Shown: positions 7,770 to 17,013 of the stretch, one piece after another | Layout of the letters: each line of letters opens with the position of its first letter | Numbering within the stretch: position 1 is the stretch's first letter | Source of the DNA: Sulfuricella sp035530375 | GTDB taxonomy: Bacteria; Pseudomonadota; Gammaproteobacteria; Burkholderiales; Sulfuricellaceae | Assembly (NCBI GenBank): GCA_035530375.1 | Contig: DATKUY010000037.1 | Location: 24,450 to 88,449 of the forward strand | Direction of reading: 5' to 3' | DNA length: 64,000 bases | Translations under genes and position numbers: made by a program | Notes under the pieces: model-generated | Told to the model about the DNA's origin: nothing | Database searches by the model: none | Seen by the model: the letters and a program-made list of their open reading frames with translations, nothing else

Positions 7770-8234
7770 ATGACGGTACGGGTGCAAACCGAAGATTTCG
7801 ATATTGGCGCAGAGATTCTGAAACTACGCCAGGGTAACGCCGGAATCGGCGCCATCGCCAGCTTCGTCGGCCTGGTGCGAGACCTGAATGAAAACACTGC
7901 GGTTACGGAAATGGTTCTGGAACACTACCCCGGCATGACCGAGAAAGCATTGGCCGAAATTGCAGAAGAAGCGAAACGGCGCTGGAATCTCATCAATGCG
8001 CTGGTCATCCACCGCGTTGGCCCGCTCAGGCCCACTGACCAGATTGTACTGGTGGCGACAAGCTGTGCCCACCGCCATGATGCCTTTGCTGCCTGCGAAT
8101 TCATCATGGACTATCTGAAAACCCGCGCGCCGTTCTGGAAAAAAGAACAAACTGCGAAAGGCGCACATTGGGTGGATGCGCGCGAAAGCGACGAAACCGC
8201 CACCCAGCGCTGGATGCAACATCAAACTAATTAG
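7770..8234 (+). CDS. moaE: Molybdopterin synthase catalytic subunit MoaE
   Basis: MoaE uses two MoaD thiocarboxylates to turn precursor Z (cPMP) into molybdopterin. The 154-residue protein shows the family features: GAIASFVGLVRD near residue 30, LEHYPGMTEKAL, HRVGPLRPTD, ATSCAHRHDAFAACEFIMDYLK and the active-site lysine region PFWKKE. It is the last gene of the cofactor block. moaA, moaC, moaB and mobA are not in the window. The sigma-28 box for flgM starts 25 bases beyond its stop. Confidence 0.96.
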   Translation: MTVRVQTEDFDIGAEILKLRQGNAGIGAIASFVGLVRDLNENTAVTEMVLEHYPGMTEKALAEIAEEAKRRWNLINALVIHRVGPLRPTDQIVLVATSCAHRHDAFAACEFIMDYLKTRAPFWKKEQTAKGAHWVDARESDETATQRWMQHQTN

Positions 8235-8258
8235 CTTGATAAAACATGCGTTCTCCAC

Positions 8259-8285
8259 TAAAGTTCCATCGGTTCGTGCCGTTAT
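8259..8285 (+). promoter_or_regulatory. Sigma-28 (FliA) promoter for flgM-flgN
   Basis: TAAAGTTC, an 11-base spacer and GCCGTTAT match the flagellar sigma-28 consensus TAAAGTTT-N11-GCCGATAA at 7 of 8 and 6 of 8 positions with exact spacing. It lies about 90 bases upstream of the flgM start, where a late flagellar promoter is expected. Confidence 0.75.
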
Positions 8286-8375
8286 TCTTACCATAAATCG
8301 GATAACCACAAATAGATCATCGATGCGTCAGTAATAACACCATCGAAAAACGATCCGTAACCGAAGGGATTTACC

Positions 8376-8690
8376 TTGAAGATCGATACCTCAGTAAAAT
8401 CGCCGGCCAATACCGGCGTAAAAGAAACTGCAACGCGCGGTTCGAAGCAGGGGGCCGGCGCGGCCGTTGCTGCACCGCCAACAAAAAATCCGGCGGCACA
8501 GGACAGCGTCCAGATTACTTCGCTCTCATCGCAGCTCCAGGCCATGGAAAACGTACCGGTGATAGACAGCGCACGCGTTGATGCAATCAAGCTGGCAATC
8601 AGTGAAGGACGATTCAAGATCAACCCCGAAGCCATTGCTGATAGCCTGCTTGCCTCGGTTAAAGACTTGGTTCAAAACCGGAAAAATTGA
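8376..8690 (+). CDS. flgM: Anti-sigma-28 factor FlgM
   Basis: FlgM holds FliA inactive until it is secreted through the completed hook-basal body. The 104-residue protein begins MKIDTSVK, has a low-complexity Ala/Pro/Gly middle that would be disordered, and ends with the FliA-binding helices DSARVDAIKLAISEGRFKINPEAIADSLL. It starts at TTG, with a good GAAGGGA ribosome site six bases before. Its stop overlaps the flgN start as TTGA. It lies near, but on the opposite strand from, the operon carrying fliA. Confidence 0.93.
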   Translation: MKIDTSVKSPANTGVKETATRGSKQGAGAAVAAPPTKNPAAQDSVQITSLSSQLQAMENVPVIDSARVDAIKLAISEGRFKINPEAIADSLLASVKDLVQNRKN

Positions 8691-9181
8691 CGTTGACAAT
8701 CAAACTGGCGATCACTTCACCAGACGACTTCGCCAAGAGCCTTGATGCTGAATTACGCGCATTTCTGGATTTCATTCAGGTGCTGCAGACCGAGCAGGAA
8801 GCCCTGATTCAGGGCAATGTTGACTTCCTGGTCGAACTGGCCCAGGTAAAATCCGAAAAAGTAATCTTGTTGTCGCAATACGCCATGTCCCGCAGCCGTT
8901 TCCTCGGTACACAAGGCTGTGCCCCGGAACAGGGCGGCATGGGAAAATGGTTACGCCAGCACGATAATCCACAAATCACCGAAATCTGGCGGCAACTGCT
9001 GGAGCACGCGGAAACTGCACAGCAACTCAATCAGATCAATGGCGTCATGATCGAAACAAAACTCAGGAATAACCAGCAAGCACTAGCTGTCCTTCAGTCC
9101 GCAGCCAACAAGAGCGCGCTGTACGGTCCGGATGGGCAGACCCACGCACCAGGCATGGGGCGCCCGCTCGGCAAAGTTTAG
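8687..9181 (+). CDS. flgN: Flagellar export chaperone FlgN
   Basis: FlgN chaperones the hook-filament junction proteins FlgK and FlgL. The 164-residue protein is largely alpha-helical, with AELRAFLDFIQVLQTEQEAL at the N-terminus typical of the family, an Asn/Gln-rich helix (MIETKLRNNQQALAVL) and a flexible GPDGQTHAPG tail. The start is TTG, overlapping the flgM stop, so translation is coupled. Family identity rests on the helical pattern and the flgM neighbour. Its 3' end faces motD across 43 bases. Confidence 0.88.
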   Translation: MTLTIKLAITSPDDFAKSLDAELRAFLDFIQVLQTEQEALIQGNVDFLVELAQVKSEKVILLSQYAMSRSRFLGTQGCAPEQGGMGKWLRQHDNPQITEIWRQLLEHAETAQQLNQINGVMIETKLRNNQQALAVLQSAANKSALYGPDGQTHAPGMGRPLGKV

Positions 9182-9224
9182 GTGTAACCGCCTTTCCATG
9201 AGCTTCTTCCTAAATTAAAACCCC

Positions 9225-10097
9225 TCAAGGCTTCTTGACGGCTCCAGCCTCTGCTGTTGCTGCTTTGGTCGTTTCCGTTGCCGCCTTGGTTTTTTGGCTA
9301 GCGGTCGGAGCATCGGCGTCCATCTCCTGTTCGGCCAAAATCGTGACCGTAACGTGCCGGTTTCGTGAACGTCCTTCAGGTGTGCTATTGGTGGCGCTCG
9401 GACGAAATTCCCCATAGCCCACGGCGATAAACCGCTCCGGCGCTGCCCCACTCTCGGCAAGAAGCCGCACCACGCTACTGGCGCGTGCAGTTGACAATTC
9501 CCAGTTGGACGGAAAAACAGGCGTGTTGATCGGCGTATTGTCGGTGAACCCTTCCACCTGGATCATGTTCGGTATCTGGGCCAGTTCCTGCCCCACCACA
9601 CGCAGCGTTTTAACCGCCCCCGGTTCGAGGACCGCCTGACCAGAGGCAAACAGCGCGCTGGCATTGATCTCGATCGCGACGCCACGTTCGCTTTGGGTTA
9701 CGCTTACCTGCCCATCCTTTATCAAGGAGGCCATTGCCTTGAGCATGGACTTGGCGATCACCTTCAGTTTTTCCGCTTGCTGTTGCCTCCTGCGCACTTC
9801 CATGATTTGCTTCAATTCGAGCACCTGCGCAACGCTCGCCGGCGCGGACTTCGCTTGGCCCTTGGATGAGGCATCGACTTGCATTGCCGGTGCAACCTGC
9901 GCATTAACGGATGGCGAATTCTTGAAAGCGCTAACCAGTGAACTGCTCAGCACCCTGTATTTCGCCGTGTTCACTTGGGAAATTGAATACATTACGACAA
10001 AAAAGGCAAAGAGCAAAGTAATGAAATCTGCGTAGGAGACCATCCAGCGCTCCAGATTTTCATGCTCCTCGGGTCTATGTTTGCGTTTGCGCGCCAT
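9225..10097 (-). CDS. motD: Flagellar motor stator protein MotD (MotB family)
   Basis: The protein anchors the stator to peptidoglycan. A short basic N-terminus (MARKRKHRPEEH) precedes the single membrane helix with the proton-binding Asp in VSYADFITLLFAFFVVMYS. The Ala/Gln-rich linker follows, then a C-terminal OmpA-like domain with VEGFTDNTPI, NWELSTARASSVVRLL and VGYGEFRPSATN...NRHVTV. The 290 residues and the HENLERWMVSYADF start are characteristic of MotD rather than MotB. A Thr/Ala/Lys tail ends the protein. It is the last gene of the flhB operon. A weak hairpin overlaps the stop codon. Confidence 0.92.
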   Translation of the reverse strand: MARKRKHRPEEHENLERWMVSYADFITLLFAFFVVMYSISQVNTAKYRVLSSSLVSAFKNSPSVNAQVAPAMQVDASSKGQAKSAPASVAQVLELKQIMEVRRRQQQAEKLKVIAKSMLKAMASLIKDGQVSVTQSERGVAIEINASALFASGQAVLEPGAVKTLRVVGQELAQIPNMIQVEGFTDNTPINTPVFPSNWELSTARASSVVRLLAESGAAPERFIAVGYGEFRPSATNSTPEGRSRNRHVTVTILAEQEMDADAPTASQKTKAATETTKAATAEAGAVKKP

Positions 10098-10118
10098 TCG
10101 TCATCTCGCCCAGGCAAC

Positions 10119-10898
10119 CTAAATGATGTAGCCCTGCAATTTCGTTTCGATCGCGCGGGGATTCTCGCCATTGGCGATAGACACCAGCCCCTCGATCAGC
10201 ATCTCGCGCATCACCAATTCCTGCTCGATAACGGCCCTGAGTTTGTTGGCCATCGGCAGAAAAAAAAGGTTGGCCGATCCCACGCCATAAACGGTGGCGA
10301 CAAATGCCACGGCGATGCCCGCCCCCAGTTTGGATGGATCACTCAGGTTTTCCATCACATGAATCAGGCCAAGCACCGCGCCTATAATGCCGATAGTGGG
10401 AGCGTAGCCGCCTGCCGCCTGCCAGACTTTCGATGCATCCAGATGATGCTTCTCGTAGGTTGCGATCTCGACATCGAGCGCGTCACGGATTTTCTCCGGC
10501 TCTGCGCCGTCCACCAGCATTTGCAAACCCTTATGGGTAAAGGGATCCCGCTGTGCATCCAGTTGCGGTTCCAACGCCAGCAGCCCGCCCTTGCGCGCCA
10601 CGCCGTTCCATGCAACCACCTGTTTAATCAGTGCATGCGGATCCAGCCTGGGGGGCAAGATAATCCATTTGGCCAGTCTCAGGCCATGAAAAAATATCCG
10701 GGGGGGACACTGCAGCATGATGGCGCCGATCGTACCGCCAAACACGATGATGAACGCCGTGATCTGCATCAGGGAACCGACATGCCCTCCCTCCATAACC
10801 TGGCCGCCGATAATCGCAGTAAAAGCCAGCACCACGCCAAATATACTGACCAGATCGATATCAGTCCGCTTTGTCTGCTGCGCGCCTTTCGCTTTCAA
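10119..10898 (-). CDS. motC: Flagellar motor stator protein MotC (MotA family)
   Basis: This is the four-helix proton channel subunit that pairs with MotD and pushes on FliG. Helices are visible near DIDLVSIFGVVLAFTAIIGG, ITAFIIVFGGTIGAIML, and in the C-terminal half (APTIGIIGAVLGLIHVME and GAGIAVAFVATVYGVGSANL). A TTG is preferred as the start because AAGGAG sits five bases before it and it overlaps the fliA stop as TTGA. A GTG two codons further upstream overlaps the ribosome site and is less likely. Length is about 259 residues. Confidence 0.92.
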   Translation of the reverse strand: MKAKGAQQTKRTDIDLVSIFGVVLAFTAIIGGQVMEGGHVGSLMQITAFIIVFGGTIGAIMLQCPPRIFFHGLRLAKWIILPPRLDPHALIKQVVAWNGVARKGGLLALEPQLDAQRDPFTHKGLQMLVDGAEPEKIRDALDVEIATYEKHHLDASKVWQAAGGYAPTIGIIGAVLGLIHVMENLSDPSKLGAGIAVAFVATVYGVGSANLFFLPMANKLRAVIEQELVMREMLIEGLVSIANGENPRAIETKLQGYII

Positions 10899-11605
10899 AT
10901 CCACTCCTTCAGCTTGCTGCGCAAACGCGCCATGGCCTGGCTATGCACCTGGCACACGCGCGATTCACTGACGCCCAGAACCTCGCCAATTTCGCGCAAA
11001 TTCATTTCTTCCTCATAATACATCGCCATCATCAGTTTCTCGCGCTCAGGCAATAAACCGATCTCCTCGATCAGTTTCGCCCTGAACCGTTCATCCTGCA
11101 GTTTGGCGAACGGTTCAGCGGAGTCGGCGGCACAGTGCCGCTCGAAAAAATCACCATCCTCGCCAACCTGAAAATCCTCATAGTGCAGCAGTTGGCAGCC
11201 TCGCGCGTCCAACAGCATCTGCTGGTAATCCTCCAGGCTCATCTGCAACTCGTCAGCCACTTCACGTTCGGTCGGAGTGCGGCACATGCGCTGCTCCAGG
11301 GCATTCATTGCGGCTTCAATCTGGCGCAAGGCTTTCCGTGCCGAACGCGGCAGCCAGTCGCATTGGCGCAGTTCGTCCAGCATCGCACCGCGGATGCGCT
11401 GCACTGCATAGGTCTCGAACTGCGCGCCCTGCGCATCGTCATAATTAGTCATGGCATCGAGCAGGCCGATCATGCCAACCTGAATCAAGTCGTCAACCTG
11501 CACGCTGGCAGGCAGCCGTGCCATCAGATGGTAGGCAATGCGCTTGACCAGCGGGGTATATTGAACGACTTGCTGATCTTTTACTAATCCGGTTTTGGAG
11601 TACAT
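10895..11605 (-). CDS. fliA: RNA polymerase sigma-28 factor for flagellar genes
   Basis: FliA directs late flagellar and chemotaxis transcription. The 236-residue protein has region 2 (VKRIAYHLMARLPASVQVDDLIQVGMIGLLDA, in two stretches with the DDLIQ motif and the AQGAQFETYAVQRIRGAM segment), region 3, and region 4 with REKLMMAMYYEEEMNLREIGEVL and SESRVCQVHSQA. It is made in the same operon as the export apparatus and the stator genes. Its stop overlaps motC. The predicted target before flgM lies about 3 kb away. Confidence 0.96.
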   Translation of the reverse strand: MYSKTGLVKDQQVVQYTPLVKRIAYHLMARLPASVQVDDLIQVGMIGLLDAMTNYDDAQGAQFETYAVQRIRGAMLDELRQCDWLPRSARKALRQIEAAMNALEQRMCRTPTEREVADELQMSLEDYQQMLLDARGCQLLHYEDFQVGEDGDFFERHCAADSAEPFAKLQDERFRAKLIEEIGLLPEREKLMMAMYYEEEMNLREIGEVLGVSESRVCQVHSQAMARLRSKLKEWI

Positions 11606-11614
11606 GTCGCGATT

Positions 11615-12514
11615 CTATAAGCGAGACTCTTCCACCGCAATACGACTGCTCCTGATCAGACGCTGCATAAACGCTTCCAGGCGTCCATTCTCGCCCGACG
11701 GCTGCGGCCATTGTTCCACGGTTTCCGCCAGATTTCTGAGCGCTTTGGCTGATGTGGCTGCGGGAAATGCATCCACCACCGACCGGCTGATCCGGCCAGC
11801 TTGCTTCAACTTCTCGTCAAACGGCACGTAGCCCATGAAGTCGAGGGAAACGTCAAGGAAACGCACGGCAACCTTGGCCATGTTATCGTACAATGTCCGC
11901 GCTTCGGATTCGCTCTTCACCTTGCTCGCCAGAATATGAAAGCGATGAATGGCGAAACGCTGGTTGAGCACCTTGATCAAGGCGTAACCATCGGTGATCG
12001 AAGAAGGGTGTTCAGACACCACGATCACGATTTCCTGAGAAGCCAGAGACCGCGGCAAGACGTTACTGGCAACCCCGGCAACGGCATCCACCAACACCAC
12101 GTCCACCGTTTTTGAGATTTGGCGGAACGACTGCACCAGCCAGTCCTGGTCTTCCTGCCCCAATTCTCCAAGCACCTGTAGCCCCTTGCCGGCGGAAACG
12201 ATATCCACCCCCTCCAAGCCATGCATAACCACTTCCTCCAGCGTCTTCTCGCGCCGGATCACATGCATCAGGTCGTAGCGCGCCGTGAGGCCGAGCAGGG
12301 TTTCCATGCCACCCTTGCCCTGCTGTTCATCCAAAATCAGCACATGCCGGCCGCGTTTGGCCAGTGCCGCAGCCAGATTGACGACAATATTGGATTTGCC
12401 TGCACCGGTTCTACCGCTGGTCAGCGTCACCACCCTCACTGAATCCCTTTCCAGCAGGCGGCGCAGGCCCTCTGCCTGATCCTGCAGAATATCAGCCACG
12501 GAGGGCGCCCACAT
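11615..12514 (-). CDS. flhG: Flagellar number regulator FlhG (MinD-like ATPase)
   Basis: FlhG (FleN) limits flagellar number, acting with FlhF. The protein of about 299 residues has the deviant Walker A motif GRTGAGKSN near residue 33, the LILDEQQGKGG segment, DVVLVDAVAGV (Walker B region) and SEHPSSITDGYALIKVL. An ATG at 12514 follows GGAAGC and is preferred over the GTG one codon earlier. It overlaps flhF by about 23 bases and ends nine bases before fliA. Presence of flhF and flhG suggests few, polar flagella. Confidence 0.93.
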   Translation of the reverse strand: MWAPSVADILQDQAEGLRRLLERDSVRVVTLTSGRTGAGKSNIVVNLAAALAKRGRHVLILDEQQGKGGMETLLGLTARYDLMHVIRREKTLEEVVMHGLEGVDIVSAGKGLQVLGELGQEDQDWLVQSFRQISKTVDVVLVDAVAGVASNVLPRSLASQEIVIVVSEHPSSITDGYALIKVLNQRFAIHRFHILASKVKSESEARTLYDNMAKVAVRFLDVSLDFMGYVPFDEKLKQAGRISRSVVDAFPAATSAKALRNLAETVEQWPQPSGENGRLEAFMQRLIRSSRIAVEESRL

Positions 12515-13796
12515 CACGCTTGCTTCCCGCGAAGCCGGCTGACTCCACCGCAGCCATCGCCAGCGGATATTCGGTTTCCCGCAGAACGAAGGGCGAAGCT
12601 TCCGGCGCGGATTTCAAAACCCTGTCCACCAGATAAACCGGATTGGGAAGGTGCAAATCCTCTGGCACACGCTGGCCGTTGGCGACGTAATGGAGCAGCA
12701 ATTTGTGGCGAATCACAACATCCAGCACCGGGCCGATGCTGATCGCCTCATCTATTTTGGTCAGGATGCAGCCATCCATATCTTCCGTCTGGTAGGAACG
12801 GACGACATCGTCGAGCGTGCTGCCCTGGCCGTTGGCGGAAAGCAGGAGCAGGCGCTGGATACTGCGCCCACCGCCCGACAGCAGCGCCACCTGCTCGGAA
12901 AGGCGGCGATCGCGTTGGCTCATGCCGACCGTGTCAATCAGGATCAGGTGCTTGCTCTGCAGATCGGACAAGGTAAGCTGCAAATCAGCCTCGTCCTTGA
13001 TCACGTAAACCGGGACGCCAAGTATCCTGCCATAAATGCGCAACTGCTCGTGAGCGCCGATCCGGTAGGTGTCCGTGGTGATCAGGGCAAGACTGGACGG
13101 GCCATGCTTCAGGGTACAGCGTGCCGCCAGCTTGGCCACGGTGGTGGTTTTGCCGACTCCGGTCGGGCCAATCAGCGCATAAACGCCGCCGCGATCAACG
13201 ATGTCATCGCCCTCCTTCACCACATGCAGGTTATGCATCAGGGCCGCTTTCAGCCAGCGCAAGCTCTTTTCCAGATTATAGCCGGACGGCATTTTTTCCA
13301 GCAGTTGGCGGGAAAGCAAAGGGCTTAGCCCCACGCTCAGCAGGTGGCGCAAGGCTTCGATCTTGGACGGCTCCTTCCGCTGCAGATCGCCCCAGGCGAA
13401 GCCGGACAACTGGCCTTCCAGCATGCCGCGCAGAAACTTTATTTCGCGGACGATATCCTGCGTTATCGGTTCCAGCGACGCATCATTCTCCACCGGGGTG
13501 GATTTGCCTTTCTCCTGCAACTCGCCGCTTTGCGCGCGCGACATAGGGGGGGGTGCGGCGGCGGGCGGCGGTGTGGAGCGGGAAGAAAATTCGACAGGCA
13601 CAGGACGCGGTTTGGCCGGCGGCGGGCTCACAGGTGCGCCGGCAAGAGAAGCCATATCCATATCCGCTACCGCCATGATCTCGATACCGCCCGCTACCTG
13701 GCGGTTGGCAAGGATAATGGCGTCGGCGCCAAGCGCATCCCTGACTTGTCGCAAGGCCTCGCGCGTAGTGCTGGCATAGAATTTCCGGACGTTCAT
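12492..13796 (-). CDS. flhF: Flagellar GTPase FlhF (SRP family)
   Basis: FlhF is an SRP-type GTPase that marks the cell pole for flagellar assembly. The N-terminal B domain begins MNVRKFYASTTREALRQVRD. A Pro/Ala-rich linker follows (about residues 75-110, with PPPAAAPPP). The helical N domain leads into the G domain with GPTGVGKTTTVAKLAARC, LITTDTYRIGAHEQLRIYG, LILIDTVGMSQRD and LTKIDEAISIGPVLD. Length, 434 residues, is normal. Start overlaps the flhA stop as ATGA; end overlaps flhG. Confidence 0.95.
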   Translation of the reverse strand: MNVRKFYASTTREALRQVRDALGADAIILANRQVAGGIEIMAVADMDMASLAGAPVSPPPAKPRPVPVEFSSRSTPPPAAAPPPMSRAQSGELQEKGKSTPVENDASLEPITQDIVREIKFLRGMLEGQLSGFAWGDLQRKEPSKIEALRHLLSVGLSPLLSRQLLEKMPSGYNLEKSLRWLKAALMHNLHVVKEGDDIVDRGGVYALIGPTGVGKTTTVAKLAARCTLKHGPSSLALITTDTYRIGAHEQLRIYGRILGVPVYVIKDEADLQLTLSDLQSKHLILIDTVGMSQRDRRLSEQVALLSGGGRSIQRLLLLSANGQGSTLDDVVRSYQTEDMDGCILTKIDEAISIGPVLDVVIRHKLLLHYVANGQRVPEDLHLPNPVYLVDRVLKSAPEASPFVLRETEYPLAMAAVESAGFAGSKRDVGALRG

Positions 13797-15874
13797 CTAC
13801 CTCCCAATACGGCGGTCACTTTAATAGTTTTTGTATCCGGCACCTCGGCGTGGGAAATCACCTTGAGCTGAGGCACCGCGCGCCGCAGAAAGCGCGACAT
13901 CAGGCCGCGCAACGGCGCCGGCACCAAAAGCACGGCAGGCAGGCCAAGCTGTTCCTGATTCTGCGCCACGGACTGCGCCTGCGCCAGCAGGTTTTCGGCC
14001 AAACCGGGTTCCAGCCCCGCCCCTTCGCCACCCGACGTTTGCGCCGCCTGCATCAGCAGGCCCTCCAGACCGGGGTCCAGCGAAATGACTTGCAGCTCGT
14101 TCGTACCCGGATAAATTTGCTGGATAATAGCACGCCCCAGCCCAACCCGGATCAGGGACGCCAGTTCATCAACGTTTTGCGTTCGTGTAACATGCTCGGC
14201 GAGGATTTCAATAATGGTATGCATGTCGCGAATATGCACACCTTCTTCCAACAGGCTCTGAAGTACCCGGTGCAAGGTAGAAAGCGGCATCTGCTTCGGC
14301 ACCAGATCCTCGACCAGCTTGGGTGATTCCTTCGTCAGGTGATCCAGCAACTGCTGCACCTCTTCGCGCCCCAGCAATTCCGCACTATGGGTCTGGATGA
14401 TGTTGGACAGGTGGGTGGCGATTACCGTGCTGGCATCCACTACGGTGTAGCCCAGAGATTGCGCCTGCTCGCGCAGATCCGCATCGATCCAGACAGCAGG
14501 CAAACCGAAAGCGGGGTCGCGGGTGGGAGTGCCCGCCAAGGTGCCCAGTACCCGCCCAGGGTTGATCGCCAGGTACATACCGGCATAAGCCTCGCCATGC
14601 CCCATATCGACACCTTTCAAGGCAATCCGGTAGCCGTTTGGCTTGAGTTCAAGGTTATCGCGGATATGCACCGCCGGCACCACAAACCCCATCTCGTGAG
14701 CGAATTTCTTGCGGATGCCGCGGATGCGCCGCAACAGTTCGCCATCCTGATTCCTGTCAACCAGTGAAATAAGACGATAACCGACCTCTAGCCCCAGAAT
14801 ATCCACCGGCATCACGTCGTCCCAACTCACCTCGGCCGTCTCGACCGGCGCCTGAACGGGGGCCACAGCCTCCGGCACCTCGGGCTGTCGCGCTCGCCGT
14901 TCAATATAATAGGCGGCGCTGGCAAGGATGGAGGCCAATGTCAGAAAGGCGAAATGGGGCATGGCCGGAATCAGGCCCATAACACCCAGAATCGCAGAAG
15001 TAATGTAAAGCACCAGCGGCTGGCTGAACAACTGGCTGAGCAACTGCTGGCTCAGATCCTCGTCGGTGGAAACGCGGCTTACCACGATACCCGCCGCGGT
15101 CGAGATCACAAGAGCCGGAATCTGCGCTACCAGGCCGTCACCGATGGTCAGCAAGGTGTAGTTGTTGGCTGCGGTGGCGAGATCCAGGTTGTGCTGAAGC
15201 ACGCCCACCGTCAGCCCGCCGATGATGTTGATCAGCATAATCAGGATGCCGGCGACGGCATCGCCGCGCACAAATTTGCTGGCACCGTCCATCGAACCGA
15301 AGAAATCCGCTTCCTGGGAAATGGTGGCTCGGCGTGTTCTGGCCTCATCTTCGCCGATCAGTCCGGCGTTGAGGTCGGCATCGATTGCCATCTGCTTGCC
15401 GGGCATCGCGTCCAAAGTGAAGCGCGCACTGACTTCAGCGATCCGTCCGGCGCCCTTGGTAATCACCACGAAGTTGATGATCACCAGGATGATGAACACG
15501 GTAATACCGACCGCATAGTTGCCGCCCACCAGGAAATGGCCAAAAGCTTCGATCACCTTGCCCGCAGCATCGGCACCAGTATGGCCCTTGAGCAGGACAA
15601 TCCGGGCTGACGCGACGTTGAGCGACAGCCGCAGCAGCGTGGTCACCAGCAATACGGTGGGAAACACGGCGAACTCGAGCGGCTTGGTGGTATACAGGCT
15701 GACCAGCAGCACAATCATCGCCAGCGCGATGTTGAAGGTGAACAGCAGATCGAGAAGAATCGGTGGCAGCGGCAGAATCATCATGCCAAGAATCATGATG
15801 ACCAGAATCGGGCCGGCCAGCTTGGCCAAGCTCACGCCGCCCGGCAATCTCATCCCTTCAAGTCTGGCGTTCAT
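13793..15874 (-). CDS. flhA: Flagellar type III export protein FlhA
   Basis: FlhA is the large export-gate subunit in the basal body. The 693-residue protein has an N-terminal membrane half of about eight helices (for example LAGPILVIMILGMMILPLPP and MIVLLVSLYTTKPLEFAVFP) and the FHIPEP region with GAGRIAEVSARFTLDAMPGKQMAIDADLNAG in two stretches. The C-terminal cytoplasmic half docks chaperone-substrate complexes and includes YVVDAST-type and LVPKQMPLSTLHRVLQSLL motifs. Both ends overlap neighbours by four bases, so the block flhB-flhA-flhF is translationally coupled. Confidence 0.97.
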   Translation of the reverse strand: MNARLEGMRLPGGVSLAKLAGPILVIMILGMMILPLPPILLDLLFTFNIALAMIVLLVSLYTTKPLEFAVFPTVLLVTTLLRLSLNVASARIVLLKGHTGADAAGKVIEAFGHFLVGGNYAVGITVFIILVIINFVVITKGAGRIAEVSARFTLDAMPGKQMAIDADLNAGLIGEDEARTRRATISQEADFFGSMDGASKFVRGDAVAGILIMLINIIGGLTVGVLQHNLDLATAANNYTLLTIGDGLVAQIPALVISTAAGIVVSRVSTDEDLSQQLLSQLFSQPLVLYITSAILGVMGLIPAMPHFAFLTLASILASAAYYIERRARQPEVPEAVAPVQAPVETAEVSWDDVMPVDILGLEVGYRLISLVDRNQDGELLRRIRGIRKKFAHEMGFVVPAVHIRDNLELKPNGYRIALKGVDMGHGEAYAGMYLAINPGRVLGTLAGTPTRDPAFGLPAVWIDADLREQAQSLGYTVVDASTVIATHLSNIIQTHSAELLGREEVQQLLDHLTKESPKLVEDLVPKQMPLSTLHRVLQSLLEEGVHIRDMHTIIEILAEHVTRTQNVDELASLIRVGLGRAIIQQIYPGTNELQVISLDPGLEGLLMQAAQTSGGEGAGLEPGLAENLLAQAQSVAQNQEQLGLPAVLLVPAPLRGLMSRFLRRAVPQLKVISHAEVPDTKTIKVTAVLGGR

Positions 15875-17013
15875 GCAGGCTCACCTTCCGGGTCGAGGTC
15901 GGGCGGCACCGGCAGATTCTTCGGCGGCTGCGGCGCTGTACCCCGACCCGCTTCATAGCTACGTAGTTGATAGACATAGGCAAGCACTTCGGCCACCGCC
16001 GTATACAGCGCGGAAGGGATTTCCTCGCCCAATTCGGCGTGGCTGTAAAGTGCACGAGCCAGGGGTGGCGCTTCCAGAATCGGGACATGATGCTCCTCGC
16101 CCAGCTCTCTGATGCGCGCAGCCAAAAGCGCCGTTCCCTTGGCGATGACGACCGGCGCGCCCATGGACTTGTCCTGATAGCGCAATGCCACCGCATAATG
16201 AGTCGGGTTGGTCACGATCACATCGGCCTTGGGCACCTCAGCCATCATGCGGCGGCGGGCCATCTCGCGCTGCATCCTGCGAATCTGCGCCTTGACCTCG
16301 GGCGAGCCTTCCATTTCCTTGTTTTCCTGACGCACTTCCTCTTTCGTCATCTTCAGCTTACTGGCGTGTTGCCACAGCTGGAAAGGCACATCAACCGCCA
16401 CGATCAGTATTATCGAACCGGTAATCGAAAGAAAGGCGGCGCCAAGCAGACTGCCCAAATGGGCTATGCTCTGGTTGATCGGTTCGCCTACCAGAGAAAA
16501 CATCGCTTCCTTATGGTGCATGATCACCCAATATGCAACACCGCCGATCACCGCCGATTTTGCCAGGGCCTTGGCCAGTTCGACCAGGCTATTTACAGAA
16601 AAGAGACGACTTATCCCCTTGATTGGGTCAAGGCGGCCGAAGTCGGGCTGTAGCGCCTGGAAACTGAACAGCCAGCCGCCCAGCACCAACGGCGCGAAAA
16701 GTGCGGCAACGACTATCAACAGGATATAAGGGAGGAAAACGATCAGCATGCTCAATGACTGCTGGTGCAGACGGGCCAGCATCAACAGGGGATCGAATGC
16801 TTCCGCCCGGCCCAGCACCAGTCCACCGCGCATCAGTCCGACCAGGCTGTCCATCAGTTGCGGGCCCATCATCATCAGACCACCACCAGCGGCCATCAAC
16901 ACGGTAAACGTCGATAGTTCGCGGGAACGGGCAATCTGACCCTTCTCGCGGGCCTGTTCTATTCGTCGTGATGACGCCGGTTCTGTTTTTTCTAAATCGC
17001 TGTCTTCCGCCAT
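15871..17013 (-). CDS. flhB: Flagellar type III export switch protein FlhB
   Basis: FlhB switches export from hook to filament substrates. The 380-residue protein starts MAEDSDLEKTEPASSRRIEQAREKGQ, the usual charged N-terminus, then has four membrane helices and a cytoplasmic domain with the autocleavage motif NPTH in VIVTNPTHYAVAL. The C-terminal tail is a Pro-rich extension. A GAGGGA ribosome site precedes the ATG. It is the first gene of the seven-gene block flhB-flhA-flhF-flhG-fliA-motC-motD. A sigma-70-like promoter lies about 90 bases upstream. Confidence 0.97.
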   Translation of the reverse strand: MAEDSDLEKTEPASSRRIEQAREKGQIARSRELSTFTVLMAAGGGLMMMGPQLMDSLVGLMRGGLVLGRAEAFDPLLMLARLHQQSLSMLIVFLPYILLIVVAALFAPLVLGGWLFSFQALQPDFGRLDPIKGISRLFSVNSLVELAKALAKSAVIGGVAYWVIMHHKEAMFSLVGEPINQSIAHLGSLLGAAFLSITGSIILIVAVDVPFQLWQHASKLKMTKEEVRQENKEMEGSPEVKAQIRRMQREMARRRMMAEVPKADVIVTNPTHYAVALRYQDKSMGAPVVIAKGTALLAARIRELGEEHHVPILEAPPLARALYSHAELGEEIPSALYTAVAEVLAYVYQLRSYEAGRGTAPQPPKNLPVPPDLDPEGEPA

